Of a stretch of DNA of 64,000 bases, positions 55,248 through 64,000 are shown one piece after another (within the stretch, counting starts at the first letter, position 1; each line of letters opens with the position of its first letter). The notes under the pieces are model-generated. The model searched no databases. It saw nothing but the letters and a program-made list of their open reading frames with translations, and was not told where the DNA came from. A program made the translations under genes and the position numbers. Source of the DNA: Fulvimarina manganoxydans (GTDB lineage: Bacteria > Pseudomonadota > Alphaproteobacteria > Rhizobiales > Rhizobiaceae); assembly GCF_900176465.1 (NCBI RefSeq), contig NZ_FWXR01000003.1:1-64000 (forward strand), written 5' to 3'.

Positions 55248-55338
55248 CGAGTTTCGGGCAGCTCCGCCAGCCGCTAGCCGCGCCATTTTGCGGCGTGATC
55301 TGAGCCGGCCCAGGCGACAGACTGCCCACCGAGGAGTG

Positions 55339-55357
55339 GCCGGCCAGAAAGGCCGGC
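55339..55357 (+). other. Hairpin in the fabG-acpP gap
   Basis: GCCGGCC pairs with GGCCGGC around AGAAA, 68 bases before the acpP start. It may be a processing or attenuation site that lets acpP be expressed at a different level from fabG. No clear T-run follows. Confidence 0.45.
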
Positions 55358-55424
55358 GCTTGATAATCCCTTGTCGCACGTCTAACGAGGGCGACGACGG
55401 GTCAATCGCAATAGAGGACTGACA

Positions 55425-55664
55425 ATGAGCGATACCGCTGAGCGCGTGAAGAAGATCGTCGTCGAGCATCTCGGCGTCGAGCAGGAGAAGGTGACGGAGA
55501 ACGCCAGCTTCATCGACGATCTGGGCGCAGACAGCCTCGACACCGTCGAGCTGGTCATGGCCTTCGAAGAAGAATTCGGCGTCGAAATCCCCGACGACGC
55601 TGCCGAGACGATCCTGACGGTCGGCGACGCGGTGAACTTCATCGAGAAGAACAAAGCCGCCTAA
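55425..55664 (+). CDS. acpP: Acyl carrier protein
   Basis: A 79-residue acidic protein that carries growing acyl chains. Ser37 in [13 protein letters not shown] is the 4'-phosphopantetheine attachment site. The four-helix pattern ([19 protein letters not shown] ... [17 protein letters not shown] ... [11 protein letters not shown]) is complete. It is separated from fabG by 177 bp that include a short hairpin and from fabF by 43 bp. This is the housekeeping ACP of fatty-acid synthesis. Confidence 0.98.
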   Translation: MSDTAERVKKIVVEHLGVEQEKVTENASFIDDLGADSLDTVELVMAFEEEFGVEIPDDAAETILTVGDAVNFIEKNKAA

Positions 55665-55707
55665 GTCTGGTCTTCGGACCTGAGGTCGGCGGACGATTGA
55701 GCAGCGA

Positions 55708-56973
55708 ATGAGACGTGTAGTCATCACTGGCGTCGGCATGGTTTCGCCCCTCGGGGCGAACACCGGCGTGACTTGGAAGCGCATTCTGAAGGGCGAGAGC
55801 GGCGCAGTCCGCGTCGAATCCTTCCAGGCCGACGATCTGGCCTGCAAGGTGGCCTGTCAGATTCCACGCGGCGACGGCGAAAACGGGACGTTCAATCCCG
55901 ATTTGTGGATGGAGCCGAAGGAGCAGCGCAAGGTCGACGACTTCATCGTTTTTGCGATGGCCGCGGCCTCCGAAGCGCTCGACGACGCCGACTGGCACCC
56001 GGAAAGCTACGAGGATCAGATCACCACCGGTGTTCTGATCGGCTCCGGCATCGGCGGTCTTCAGGGGATCGAAAAGACCTCCCTGATTCTTGCCGAAAAG
56101 GGACCGCGCCGCGTCTCGCCTTTCTTCATTCCGGGCAGCTTGATCAATCTGGCTTCGGGCCAGGTGTCGATCCGTCATGGATTGAAGGGCCCCAACCATT
56201 CGGTGGTGACGGCCTGCTCGACGGGCGCCCACGCGATCGGCGACGCCTCGCGCCTCATCGGGCTCGGGGATGCCGACGTGATGGTGGCCGGCGGTGCCGA
56301 GTCGCCCGTCTGCCGCCTTTCAATGGCCGGGTTCGCCGCCTGCAAGGCACTGTCGACCCATTTCAACGACGATCCGACGCGCGCCTCCCGGCCTTACGAC
56401 CGGGATCGCGACGGTTTTGTCATGGGCGAGGGCGCAGGCGTCGTCGTCCTTGAGGAATACGAACACGCTAAGGCCCGTGGCGCCCGCATTTATGCGGAAG
56501 TCATCGGCTATGGCCTGTCGGGCGACGCCTATCACATCACGGCGCCGGCCGAGGATGGTGATGGCGCCTATCGCTGTATGACGGCGGCGATGAAGCGTGC
56601 CGGGATCACCCCGCACGACATTGACTATGTCAACGCCCATGGCACCTCGACGCCGCTCGGCGACGAGATCGAGCTGCGCGCCATCGAGCGCCTGGTCGGC
56701 GATGCGGCGGACAAGATCACCATGTCCTCCACCAAATCCGCGGTGGGGCATCTGCTTGGCGCCGCCGGCGCCGTGGAGGCGATCTTCTCGGTTCTCGCCA
56801 TTCGCGACAATGTCGCGCCGCCGACGATCAATCTCGACAATCCTTCGGTCGAGACGAAGATCGATCTCTGTGCCAAATCCAAGCGCGAGAAGCCGATCAA
56901 TATCGCGCTCTCCAACTCCTTCGGTTTCGGCGGCACCAACGCGTCCCTCGTCTTCCGCCGCGTGACCGACTGA
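55708..56973 (+). CDS. fabF: 3-oxoacyl-ACP synthase II (KAS II)
   Basis: A 421-residue condensing enzyme that elongates acyl-ACP with malonyl-ACP. The catalytic triad is Cys170 (VVTACSTGAHA), His311 (NAHGTSTPLGD) and His348 (KSAVGHLLGAAG). The N-terminus RRVVITGVGMVSPLG and the C-terminal SNSFGFGGTNASL are KAS signatures. Length is standard. It sits after acpP. A GC-rich hairpin follows at 56981. Confidence 0.98.
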   Translation: MRRVVITGVGMVSPLGANTGVTWKRILKGESGAVRVESFQADDLACKVACQIPRGDGENGTFNPDLWMEPKEQRKVDDFIVFAMAAASEALDDADWHPESYEDQITTGVLIGSGIGGLQGIEKTSLILAEKGPRRVSPFFIPGSLINLASGQVSIRHGLKGPNHSVVTACSTGAHAIGDASRLIGLGDADVMVAGGAESPVCRLSMAGFAACKALSTHFNDDPTRASRPYDRDRDGFVMGEGAGVVVLEEYEHAKARGARIYAEVIGYGLSGDAYHITAPAEDGDGAYRCMTAAMKRAGITPHDIDYVNAHGTSTPLGDEIELRAIERLVGDAADKITMSSTKSAVGHLLGAAGAVEAIFSVLAIRDNVAPPTINLDNPSVETKIDLCAKSKREKPINIALSNSFGFGGTNASLVFRRVTD

Positions 56974-56980
56974 TCTCAGT

Positions 56981-57003
56981 GCCGCGCCCTTTGTCGGCGC
57001 GGC
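56981..57003 (+). terminator. Hairpin after fabF
   Basis: GCCGCGCC pairs with GGCGCGGC around CTTTGTC, 8 bases past the stop. There is no T-run, so read-through into mltG is likely. Confidence 0.6.
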
Positions 57004-57079
57004 GTCTCCGGCGTCGGTCTTTCGCCACATTGCCGTGGTCGTGGAAGCCCGAGAAGATCATCGTCTTGGGGGTCGATCG

Positions 57080-58189
57080 TTGAGCAAGGAATATCCGTCC
57101 GACACCGCGAATAACGGGGATCGCGAGCCAGGCGGACGTGGCGGCCGGGCCGGCAAGCCCAAACGGCGCTCGCGCGCCGCCCGTAGCCAGATCGTCATCT
57201 TCCTCAATCTCTGCCTGTCGCTCGCCTTTTTCGGCGTGCTGACGATCGGCGCCATTCTGTATTGGGGCAAGGGCGAGTTCGAGGAACCCGGTCCTTTGCG
57301 CCAGGAGGCGACTTACGTCGTTCCGCGCAGCACCTCATTGGGTGCGATCGCCGAGGGGCTGGAGCGCAACGGCATCATCTCCAATGGCGGCATCTTCAAT
57401 TACGGCGTTCGCCTTGCGGGCGCTGCCGGCGATTTGAAGGCCGGAGAATTTCTCTTCCCGCCGGGCGTTTCCATGCGCGGCGTCATGGAAAAGCTGCGAA
57501 GCGGCAACTCGATCCAGCATTCCATTACGATTCCCGAAGGTTTGACGGTGCATCGCGCCTATGAGCGCATCGCGGAAGCCGACGTCCTTGCCGGACCGAT
57601 GCCGGGCGAGGTGCCCGAGGGTATGCTTCGCGCCGAGACCTATCTTGTTCAGCGTGGAATGCAGCGATCCGCTCTCGTCGAGCGCATGCGCAAGGAACAG
57701 GAAGCGATGGTCCGGGAGATTTGGGAGGGCCGCGATGAGGACCTTCCGATCGAGGATATTGGCCAGTTCGTGACTCTCGCCTCGATCGTCGAGCGGGAAA
57801 CCGGCATCGCGTCCGAGCGCCCCCATGTGGCTTCGGTCTTCGTCAACCGGCTGCGCAAGGGCATGAGGCTTCAGTCCGATCCGACGTTCCTCTATGGCGT
57901 CTATGGCGGCGCCGGAAAGCCGAGCGGCGCGCCGGTGACTCAGTCGGACATCGACAGCGACACGCCCTATAACACCTATCGCATCAAGGGTCTGCCTCCA
58001 GGACCGATCGCCATCCCGGGCCGTGCGGCACTCGAAGCCGTTGCCCATCCGCTCGATACGGACGATCTCTATTTCGTGGCGGATGGAACCGGGGGGCACG
58101 TCTTTTCCAAGACGTTGGACGAGCACAATCGCAACGTTCAGAAATATCGCCAGATCGAACGCGAGCGGCGGGCCCAGGCGCAAGAATAG
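57080..58189 (+). CDS. mltG: Endolytic murein transglycosylase MltG
   Basis: A 369-residue inner-membrane protein that cleaves nascent glycan strands and is thought to terminate their growth. A basic N-terminus (KPKRRSRAARS) is followed by one span, IVIFLNLCLSLAFFGVLTIG. The YceG/LysM-like region includes YVVPRSTSLGAIAEGL. The catalytic Glu is in PEGMLRAETYLVQ. VTLASIVERETG and MRLQSDPTFLYGV are family signatures, as is YNTYRIKGLPPGPI. TTG 57080 behind GGGGG gives a natural start; GTG 57035 is an alternative that adds 15 residues. Confidence 0.93.
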   Translation: MSKEYPSDTANNGDREPGGRGGRAGKPKRRSRAARSQIVIFLNLCLSLAFFGVLTIGAILYWGKGEFEEPGPLRQEATYVVPRSTSLGAIAEGLERNGIISNGGIFNYGVRLAGAAGDLKAGEFLFPPGVSMRGVMEKLRSGNSIQHSITIPEGLTVHRAYERIAEADVLAGPMPGEVPEGMLRAETYLVQRGMQRSALVERMRKEQEAMVREIWEGRDEDLPIEDIGQFVTLASIVERETGIASERPHVASVFVNRLRKGMRLQSDPTFLYGVYGGAGKPSGAPVTQSDIDSDTPYNTYRIKGLPPGPIAIPGRAALEAVAHPLDTDDLYFVADGTGGHVFSKTLDEHNRNVQKYRQIERERRAQAQE

Positions 58190-58285
58190 CGAGGTCCGGC
58201 TGCGTTCGGCGCGGGCGCGGTGCGCGTTTGTTCCGATTGACCAGGGACATCGTTTTGCTGGCTTGATGGAAGAGAGGACCGGTCT

Positions 58286-59167
58286 TTGGCCTTGAGGAGC
58301 ATGACGGGATTTGCCCGGCAGGAAGCGGTCGCGCAATCCGTCTCGCTCGTCTGGGAGTTGAAGAGCGTCAACGGGCGTGGGCTTGATCTTCGGCTTCGCA
58401 TGCCGCCCGGCTTCGAGGGGCTCGAAAACGGATTGCGAGCCAAAGCCTCGGCCCGCCTCTCACGCGGTAACGTGCATGGGGTTCTCTCTGTGGGGGCGGG
58501 AACCGGAGCCAGCCAACGGGTGGTCGACGAAGAACGGCTGGCCCAGATCCTTGCGATCACCGATCGCCTCGTCGCTGAAGGGCGCGCGCGGCTTCCAACG
58601 GCCGATGGCCTGCTTCAGCTGAAAGGCGTGCTCGATTTCGGCGATCGCGACGACAGCGTTCGGCCCAACGAAGCCGTTCTGGCGGCTGCCGACGACGCCT
58701 TTGCCGCAGCGCTCGAAGGACTTGTTGCCTCTCGCGAGAGCGAGGGCCGCGCGCTCGAAACCCATCTGTCGGGACGGCTCGAGCGCATCGAGGCGTTGAT
58801 CGAGGCTGCCCGGCAGGACGATGCCCGCCGCCCGGAGGTGATCCGCGCCCGGATCGCCGAACAGGTCGCCCGTCTCCATGGGGAGTCGTTCGACGAGGCG
58901 CGGCTTCATCAAGAGGCGGCGATCATCGCGGTCCGGGCTGATATCGGCGAGGAGATCGACAGGCTTGCCAGTCATGCGAGCGCAATCCGCGACCTTCTGG
59001 CAACGGACGAGGCCGTAGGTCGCCGTCTCGACTTTCTGACGCAGGAAATGAATCGCGAATCGAACACGATCTGTTCCAAATCCAACGCGGTCTCCCTGTC
59101 GGCCATCGGCCTGGAGCTGAAGGTGGTGGTGGACCAGTTTCGTGAACAAGTTCAGAATGTGGAATGA
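58286..59167 (+). CDS. yicC: YicC/YloC family endoribonuclease
   Basis: A 293-residue protein. The N-terminus [10 protein letters not shown], with [19 protein letters not shown], and the C-terminal [20 protein letters not shown], then [14 protein letters not shown], are the conserved YicC ends. Members from other bacteria have been described as endoribonucleases acting on small RNAs. The start is TTG 58286 with AGAGGA upstream; ATG 58301 is possible. The stop overlaps gmk by 4 bp (ATGA), a very common pairing. Confidence 0.92.
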   Translation: MALRSMTGFARQEAVAQSVSLVWELKSVNGRGLDLRLRMPPGFEGLENGLRAKASARLSRGNVHGVLSVGAGTGASQRVVDEERLAQILAITDRLVAEGRARLPTADGLLQLKGVLDFGDRDDSVRPNEAVLAAADDAFAAALEGLVASRESEGRALETHLSGRLERIEALIEAARQDDARRPEVIRARIAEQVARLHGESFDEARLHQEAAIIAVRADIGEEIDRLASHASAIRDLLATDEAVGRRLDFLTQEMNRESNTICSKSNAVSLSAIGLELKVVVDQFREQVQNVE

Positions 59168-59829
59168 CGATCGTGGCGAATAGGGAACCGGGTGCGGAGA
59201 TCGAACGGCGCGGATTGATGCTGGTGATCTCCTCACCATCCGGCGCAGGCAAATCGACCATCGCCCGAACGCTTCTGGAATCCGATCAGGGCTTCGCCCT
59301 TTCGGTTAGCGTGACGACGCGCAAGCGCCGGGCGAGCGAGATTGATGGCGTCCATTATCGCTTCATCGATCGCGACGAGTTCGAGCGGCTGCGCGACAGC
59401 GGCGCGCTGCTCGAATGGGCCGAGGTCCATGGCAATTTCTACGGGACGCCGCGAGCCCCGGCCGAGCGCGCCATGCGCAACGGCCAGGACATGCTCTTCG
59501 ACATCGACTATCAGGGCGCCCTGCAGCTGCAGGAACAGGCCGGCGGCGACGTCGTCTCGATCTTCATCCTGCCCCCCTCCATGCGCGAATTGAAGGCGCG
59601 GCTTCTGCGCCGGGCGGAGGATTCGGGCGAGACGATCGCGATCCGCCTCGCCAATGCCCGGATCGAGATCGAACGATGGCGCGACTACGACTATGTCATC
59701 GTCAACGAAGATCTGAACACGGCTTTCGAAGCGGTGCGTTCGGTAATCGCGGCCGAGCGCCTGCGCCGTGAGCGCCGGCCTGGCCTCTTCGACTTCACGA
59801 CGAAGTTGTTGGAAGAGAGCTTCGACTGA
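59164..59829 (+). CDS. gmk: Guanylate kinase
   Basis: A 221-residue kinase converting GMP and ATP to GDP and ADP. The P-loop is [10 protein letters not shown] (residues 23-32). The GMP-binding region is [18 protein letters not shown], then [16 protein letters not shown]. The lid has [16 protein letters not shown]. The N-terminal 18 residues are slightly longer than in E. coli. Its ATG overlaps the yicC stop. It is convergent with rsmA, 30 bases away. Confidence 0.97.
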   Translation: MTIVANREPGAEIERRGLMLVISSPSGAGKSTIARTLLESDQGFALSVSVTTRKRRASEIDGVHYRFIDRDEFERLRDSGALLEWAEVHGNFYGTPRAPAERAMRNGQDMLFDIDYQGALQLQEQAGGDVVSIFILPPSMRELKARLLRRAEDSGETIAIRLANARIEIERWRDYDYVIVNEDLNTAFEAVRSVIAAERLRRERRPGLFDFTTKLLEESFD

Positions 59830-59859
59830 GAATGGCTGCTGGTCTTAGGGCCGCAGCGC

Positions 59860-60687
59860 TCAGATCGCGTTTGCCAGCTTTAAGAATTCCTCGATCGACA
59901 AGGTCTCGGCGCGCCTTTGCGGATCGATGCCGACGCTTTCGAGGAGCGCCGCTCCACCGAGGCTCTTGAGGCTCTGGCGCAGCATTTTGCGGCGTTGGCC
60001 GAAGGCACTCGCCGTCACCCGCTCCAATGCGTCGAGTGGTGCCGGCGCTGGTTCGGGGCGGGGCGTCAGATGGACGATCGCCGAGGTCACCTTGGGCGGC
60101 GGGGTGAACGCCTCGCGTGGAACCTCGAAAGCGATCCGCGCCTTCGTGCGCCATCCGGCGAGAACGGCAAGGCGCCCATAATGGTTGGTGCCGGGCGCCG
60201 CAACGATCCGCTCGGCCACCTCCTTTTGAAACATCAGTGTCAGGCTTTCCCAGCGCGGCGGCCAAGCGGGCACGGCGAGCCAGTCGAGAAGCAGCTGGGT
60301 TCCGACATTATAGGGAAGGTTTGAGACGATCTTCAGTGGCCGGTCATCGGCGACCGCCGAGAGATCGAGGCCGAGAGCGTCGAGTTGTCGGATATCGAGG
60401 CGGCCGGGATAGCGCTCCGCGATCTCATCGAGCGCCGGCACGCAGCGCGGGTCCTTTTCGACCGCGACGACACGGGCAGCCCCTTCCGACAGGAGGGCGC
60501 GCGTCAACCCACCGGGGCCGGGTCCGACTTCGAGCACAGTGCATTCGTCGAGGGGCTTCGCCTGACGCGCGATCTTGGCTGTGAGGTTGAGATCGAAGAG
60601 GAAATTCTGGCCGAGCCGCTTTTGCGGGGCGAGGTCATGGGTGGCAATCACCTCGCGTAGCGGCGGCAGATCGTCGATGGTGCTCAC
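59860..60687 (-). CDS. rsmA: 16S rRNA (adenine(1518)-N6/adenine(1519)-N6)-dimethyltransferase
   Basis: A 275-residue SAM-dependent enzyme (KsgA) that dimethylates two adjacent adenines in the 3' hairpin of 16S r[20 protein letters not shown], motif [27 protein letters not shown] and the catalytic [15 protein letters not shown] are all present. The start is GTG 60687, overlapping the pdxA stop by 4 bp. Such coupling of pdxA and rsmA is common. Confidence 0.97.
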   Translation of the reverse strand: MSTIDDLPPLREVIATHDLAPQKRLGQNFLFDLNLTAKIARQAKPLDECTVLEVGPGPGGLTRALLSEGAARVVAVEKDPRCVPALDEIAERYPGRLDIRQLDALGLDLSAVADDRPLKIVSNLPYNVGTQLLLDWLAVPAWPPRWESLTLMFQKEVAERIVAAPGTNHYGRLAVLAGWRTKARIAFEVPREAFTPPPKVTSAIVHLTPRPEPAPAPLDALERVTASAFGQRRKMLRQSLKSLGGAALLESVGIDPQRRAETLSIEEFLKLANAI

Positions 60688-61748
60688 GAAGGTCTCGTCT
60701 TCATCGAGATATCGCTGCGCCTCGCCATGTCGGCTGCCGTCTCGATCGCGGCCAGGAAACTGTCGGGTCGCGCAACGCCTTTTGCTGCGATGTCCGAAGC
60801 CGTGCCGTGATCGGGCGAGGTGCGGATGATCGGCAAGCCGAGCGTCACATTCACCGTCTCGTCGAAGGCAAGCGTCTTCGCCGGAATCAAGGCCTGATCG
60901 TGATACATGCAGATGGCGACATCATAGGTTTTTCGCGCCCGCGCATTGAACATCGTGTCGGCGGGAAGTGGGCCGAAGGCCTCGATACCGGCAAGGCGCA
61001 GGCGTTCGATGGCGGGGCGAATCACGCGCTCGTCTTCGAGGCCGATGGCGCCGCGCTCGCCCGCATGTGGGTTGAGGCCGGCAAGGGCAAGGCGCGGGGA
61101 TTCGATCGCAAAGCGCTCCCGCAGATCACGAGCGACGATCTGGCAGGTTTCTTCGATGAGCTCGGCGGTGAGTGCCTCCGGCACATCGGCGAGCGGAATG
61201 TGGATAGTAACGGGTACGCATGAGAGCTCGGGCCCGGCAAGCAGCATCACGGGCGTGAAGGGTTGGCCCAAGCGCTTGGCGCAAAGATCGGCCAGATATT
61301 CCGTATGTCCGGGATGGCGGAAGCCGACATCGTAGAGCGCCTTCTTGTCGATCGGCGCTGTGACGACGGCGCTCGCATGCCCGTCCAGGCAGAAACCGAC
61401 TGCTCGGTCGATTGCCTCGATCGTGCCTGGTCCATTCGCCGGATCGATCTTGCCCGGTGTGTCGCCATGGTGATTGACCAGCGGGAGCACGGGAAGCTGC
61501 CCGGTCGCAACGGACATGGCGTCTTCAGGCTTTGCGATGACGACGACATCACAGCCGAGACCGAGCCGGCGCGCGCGGCTCTCCAGCATCCCGGGATCGG
61601 CGATGACGAAATGCGGCGGCAACGCATCCGCGCCCACCGCCTGAAGCGAGAGAATGAGGTCTGGCCCGATCCCCGATGGCTCGCCCACCGTGATGGCGAG
61701 CGGGGCGTGGAGCGAACGCGCAGACGCTTGCGTGTCGAGGCCGGTCAC
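60684..61748 (-). CDS. pdxA: 4-hydroxythreonine-4-phosphate dehydrogenase
   Basis: A 354-residue NAD-dependent enzyme of vitamin B6 synthesis that oxidises 4-phosphohydroxy-threonine and decarboxylates it. [15 protein letters not shown] and [24 protein letters not shown] carry the metal/substrate residues. [15 protein letters not shown] and [26 protein letters not shown] complete the PdxA signature. It starts at GTG 61748, overlapping the surA-like stop, and ends overlapping rsmA. The N-terminal 15 residues are variable. Confidence 0.96.
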   Translation of the reverse strand: MTGLDTQASARSLHAPLAITVGEPSGIGPDLILSLQAVGADALPPHFVIADPGMLESRARRLGLGCDVVVIAKPEDAMSVATGQLPVLPLVNHHGDTPGKIDPANGPGTIEAIDRAVGFCLDGHASAVVTAPIDKKALYDVGFRHPGHTEYLADLCAKRLGQPFTPVMLLAGPELSCVPVTIHIPLADVPEALTAELIEETCQIVARDLRERFAIESPRLALAGLNPHAGERGAIGLEDERVIRPAIERLRLAGIEAFGPLPADTMFNARARKTYDVAICMYHDQALIPAKTLAFDETVNVTLGLPIIRTSPDHGTASDIAAKGVARPDSFLAAIETAADMARRSDISMKTRPS

Positions 61749-62695
61749 TTGCGGATGATCTGCGCCTCTTTGCGCAGGTCGGCCAGCACTTTGGCGTCGG
61801 GACCCTTTTCGCTGTCGTTCAGCGCCTCGAGATCGCGGGCCTGGAAGACCATGGCCGCCGCCTTGTCGTCGGAGATTTTGCGCGCCTGGCAGACGGCGAT
61901 GAATTCAACGCCGCGCTCGGTCTCCTTGGCAGGGGTGGTGCGACCGGGCGAGGTCTGCATGACCGCGTCCTTCCACAGGCCAGGCAGCTCAGGCTGAGCG
62001 ACACGGCCGAGATCGCGCACCGTCACGTCGCGCAAGCCGCCGGCGATCTGATAGGTCGAATCGCAGGACTGGAAGCGGGCGCGCATCGCCTCCGCCTCGC
62101 GCTTGCGATTGCCAAGCAGCGCGCCGCGCTGGCCATCTGGAATGACGAAAATTACCTGCTGCAGGGTATATTCCGTGGTCGTCGGCTTTTTGCCGCCCTG
62201 AGCCAACATGCGCTGGACGACGTCCTGCTCGCTCAGTCGCTCGGTGGCGCGGACGCGCTTTTGGACCGCCTGACCCCAGCCCATCTGGACGCGAATATAG
62301 TCCTTGAAGCCGTCAGGTGAGAAACCGGCGCGGCTCAGGACCTGCGCGAGCTGCGCTTCGGTGAGCTTGTTGCCTTTGGCGAAGTTCGCATAGGCCGCGT
62401 TCACCGCGTCGTCCGGGATGGATACACGCTGGCGCCGCATCTCCTGCTTCTTCAGAGCCTCGTCGATGAGCTCGTCGGTTGCCTTTTGCGTGGTGTTTCC
62501 GCCGACACGGCGCAACTTCAGAAAGGCCGCGCGTTGGCGGATCTGATAGGTGGTGATCGGCTCACCATTGACGACGACGGCGATAGAAGAGGCGGCAGCG
62601 GCGCGTTCCGGCATGACCATCGTGGAGCCAAGCGTCGTCAGGCCGAGAATGGCGACCAGAACGCCGCGCGTCATCAAGGTGGTCATCCGTGCCAT
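61745..62695 (-). CDS. SurA-like periplasmic chaperone/peptidyl-prolyl isomerase
   Basis: A 316-residue exported protein. The signal peptide ([20 protein letters not shown], cut near AAAASS) is followed by the SurA N-domain, [22 protein letters not shown] and [19 protein letters not shown]. The rotamase-like domain is weakly conserved ([12 protein letters not shown], then [20 protein letters not shown]). It should escort outer-membrane beta-barrels such as LptD, encoded just upstream. ATG 62695 has GGAG five bases ahead and is preferred over upstream ATGs. It is the second gene of the lptD-surA-pdxA-rsmA series. Confidence 0.88.
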   Translation of the reverse strand: MARMTTLMTRGVLVAILGLTTLGSTMVMPERAAAASSIAVVVNGEPITTYQIRQRAAFLKLRRVGGNTTQKATDELIDEALKKQEMRRQRVSIPDDAVNAAYANFAKGNKLTEAQLAQVLSRAGFSPDGFKDYIRVQMGWGQAVQKRVRATERLSEQDVVQRMLAQGGKKPTTTEYTLQQVIFVIPDGQRGALLGNRKREAEAMRARFQSCDSTYQIAGGLRDVTVRDLGRVAQPELPGLWKDAVMQTSPGRTTPAKETERGVEFIAVCQARKISDDKAAAMVFQARDLEALNDSEKGPDAKVLADLRKEAQIIRK

Positions 62696-62788
62696 CGTCA
62701 CTCCATCCCCCCGCATTGCGGTCCCGGCTCGATCCAATCCGTTCGTGCCGCGCCGTCTTGCTCGAAATCTTCAAGCCGCCCGATAGCC

Positions 62789-62809
62789 CACGGTTTTGGC
62801 AAAACCGTG
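62789..62809. other. Palindromic hairpin in the lptD-surA gap
   Basis: CACGGTTTT pairs exactly with AAAACCGTG around GGC, in the middle of the 252-bp gap. It could be an RNA hairpin or a binding site. A second hairpin (AGGTCCGC/GCGGACCT, 62906-62929) lies nearer the lptD stop. Confidence 0.45.
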
Positions 62810-62905
62810 ATGGTCGAAGCAGAGCCCTTCGCGCCTGCCTATACGATGGCGAAAGCCCGCCTGCCAGCCTCTTCACGCGAGAAAGGCGCTTCCATCGTCG
62901 CCAGA

Positions 62906-62929
62906 AGGTCCGCCCAAGGGAGCGGACCT
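62906..62929 (-). terminator. Hairpin just past the lptD stop
   Basis: AGGTCCGC pairs with GCGGACCT around an 8-base loop, 19 bases after lptD ends. No T-run follows, so it may only partly stop transcription towards surA. Confidence 0.5.
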
Positions 62930-62947
62930 CATGCGGAGCGGCGCGGA

Positions 62948-64000
62948 TCAGAAGCCGCTGACGTCGATCGACTGATTGAAGTCGGAGATCGTGCGCAGGC
63001 CAATCTTGAACATCACCGTCTGGGACGAGGCATCGAGCGAATAGCGATCGGTCTCTTCCCGATAGCCGACGAGCAGACTGAAGCACTCATCGGCATAGCG
63101 GATGCCGTAGCTCTGCTCGATCAGCGCGCTGTTGTCGATGTCGTAGGAGACGGCGGCAAGAGCCGACCAGTTGCGGGCGAAGTTCAGGGAACCCGTCCCT
63201 GTCACCTGGCTGCGGTCCTCATTCGATCCGTAGAGCGGCTGAGCAGCGATGTTGGAATAGCCGATCGAGGCCGATCCGCGTTCGAAATTGTAGGTTCCGA
63301 ACAAGTCCTTGCGCCGAAGCTCGAAGGTCTTTTCGTCATATCGGCCTTGGGTGCCCAAGGTGACGCCGAAGGGCGTCGTCAGGGACAGGGAGGCGACGTA
63401 GTCGGAGCGATCGGTCTCCAGGCCGGAATCATAACCGACGAAGGACAAATCGCGACCTGCGAAGGAGTTGACGCCGCCCAGATGATAGGATTGGCCGACG
63501 AGCGCGTCGATCACCCAGCCGCCGCCGAAGTCGCCGGCATAACGCACGCCCACATTGGCGCGGCTGCCGCCCTCGATCCGGTCGTAACCGGAGAATTTGT
63601 CGAGCGAGAAGAGATTGCTCGCATTGAAGACCAGTGTCGAGGCGTCCTCATTCGGCAGAAGGCCGATTCGCTGCTCGTCAGGCCGCGCGATGAACTGGGC
63701 GATCGGCTCGATGATGTGGGAGGCCGAGGCGGTCTCGATCAGATAGGGATAGCGCGCTTCGAGAGCGGCGGTCACCATGCCGCGCGTTCCGTCCTCGTCG
63801 ATATCCACGCCGCCGCCGAATGCCCGGAAATCCGACGCCTGCATGTCCGCCGTATAGATGTCGCCGCGCGCGGCGAGCGTCGGCGACAGCACCAGCCCGA
63901 CCGGCGTGTACCATGTGTCGCGCCAGGACAGGCGACCCGTCGCGCGGCTATAGTCCCCGTCGAGTGCCCGGTAGCGGTAGAAGGTCTCGTTGCCGAAGAC
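62948..64000 (-). CDS. lptD: LPS assembly protein LptD, C-terminal part
   Basis: About 350 C-terminal residues are visible; the frame is open to the right edge, so the N-terminus is outside the window. LptD is the outer-membrane beta-barrel that inserts lipopolysaccharide with LptE. The visible part has the barrel-strand pattern of alternating aromatic and polar residues. LptD signatures are YPYLIETASASHIIEPIAQFIARP, LFSLDKFSGYDRIEGGSRANVGVRY and YADECFSLLVGYREE with the conserved C-terminal Cys. The protein ends at SIDVSGF, a usual terminal Phe for barrel recognition by BamA. Downstream is the surA-like gene. Confidence 0.93.
   Translation of the reverse strand, partial: VFGNETFYRYRALDGDYSRATGRLSWRDTWYTPVGLVLSPTLAARGDIYTADMQASDFRAFGGGVDIDEDGTRGMVTAALEARYPYLIETASASHIIEPIAQFIARPDEQRIGLLPNEDASTLVFNASNLFSLDKFSGYDRIEGGSRANVGVRYAGDFGGGWVIDALVGQSYHLGGVNSFAGRDLSFVGYDSGLETDRSDYVASLSLTTPFGVTLGTQGRYDEKTFELRRKDLFGTYNFERGSASIGYSNIAAQPLYGSNEDRSQVTGTGSLNFARNWSALAAVSYDIDNSALIEQSYGIRYADECFSLLVGYREETDRYSLDASSQTVMFKIGLRTISDFNQSIDVSGF

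Noticed and set aside
1-64000. tRNA, rRNA, CRISPR arrays, prophage genes
   Set aside because: I read the intergenic gaps for cloverleaf-like sequence, rRNA, repeat-spacer arrays and phage structural or integrase genes and found none; short or degenerate RNA genes could be missed without covariance models.

Overview
This 64 kb window is GC-rich chromosomal DNA from an alphaproteobacterium, most likely of the order Hyphomicrobiales (Rhizobiales). The evidence is 5-aminolevulinate synthase (the Shemin-type HemA), a rhizobial-type CobW, an ArsR-methyltransferase fusion next to metF, HWE and KaiC signalling genes, a DUF6894 protein, a RIME-like palindromic repeat and the order rpsF-rpsR-DUF2232-rplI ... 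dnaB-alr-radA-cvpA-purF. I see no rRNA, tRNA, CRISPR array, prophage or insertion sequence. Genus-level assignment is not possible from the sequence alone.

Layout. 1-12.2 kb: hemA (cut by the left edge), an envelope-sugar pair (epimerase, sugar transferase), DUF2293, trmO, a SahR-like regulator with metF, an OmpA-family protein with a long Pro/Ala/Glu-rich region, an FAD monooxygenase, a zinc-finger protein and two lipoproteins. 12.8-28 kb: a complete reductive pyrimidine catabolic locus. PreT/PreA reduce uracil or thymine, HydA opens the ring, an amidohydrolase removes the carbamoyl group and a transaminase uses the beta-amino acid. A RutR-type TetR regulator and an ABC importer (ATPase, two permeases, NMT1-type binding protein) accompany them. 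Three RutR-like operator regions are visible. Small accessory genes are lodged inside this locus: an antisense hicBA between preT and preA, mazEF translationally coupled to hydA, and a DUF559 nuclease-like gene between the ABC ATPase and permease.

28-34 kb: orphan cobW, a LysM/Ig-like membrane-anchored protein, and the psd-pssA pair for phosphatidylserine and phosphatidylethanolamine synthesis. 34-41 kb: a regulatory district with a Crp/Fnr protein, MarR, an HWE kinase with a pseudo-receiver, a double-domain KaiC ATPase and, divergent from KaiC, a protein that fuses a Phd/YefM antitoxin-like domain to a PAS sensor. A DUF1348-tetR pair with a perfect 18-bp operator follows. The KaiC/HWE/Phd-PAS neighbourhood and the toxin-antitoxin-studded pyrimidine locus are the two most interesting parts of the window.

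41-64 kb: conserved housekeeping genes. On the minus strand are purF, cvpA, radA, alr, dnaB, cfa and the S6-S18-L9 ribosomal protein cluster. On the plus strand are fabD-fabG-acpP-fabF-mltG-yicC-gmk. On the minus strand again is the lptD-surA-pdxA-rsmA outer-membrane/vitamin B6/rRNA methylation cluster, with lptD cut by the right edge.
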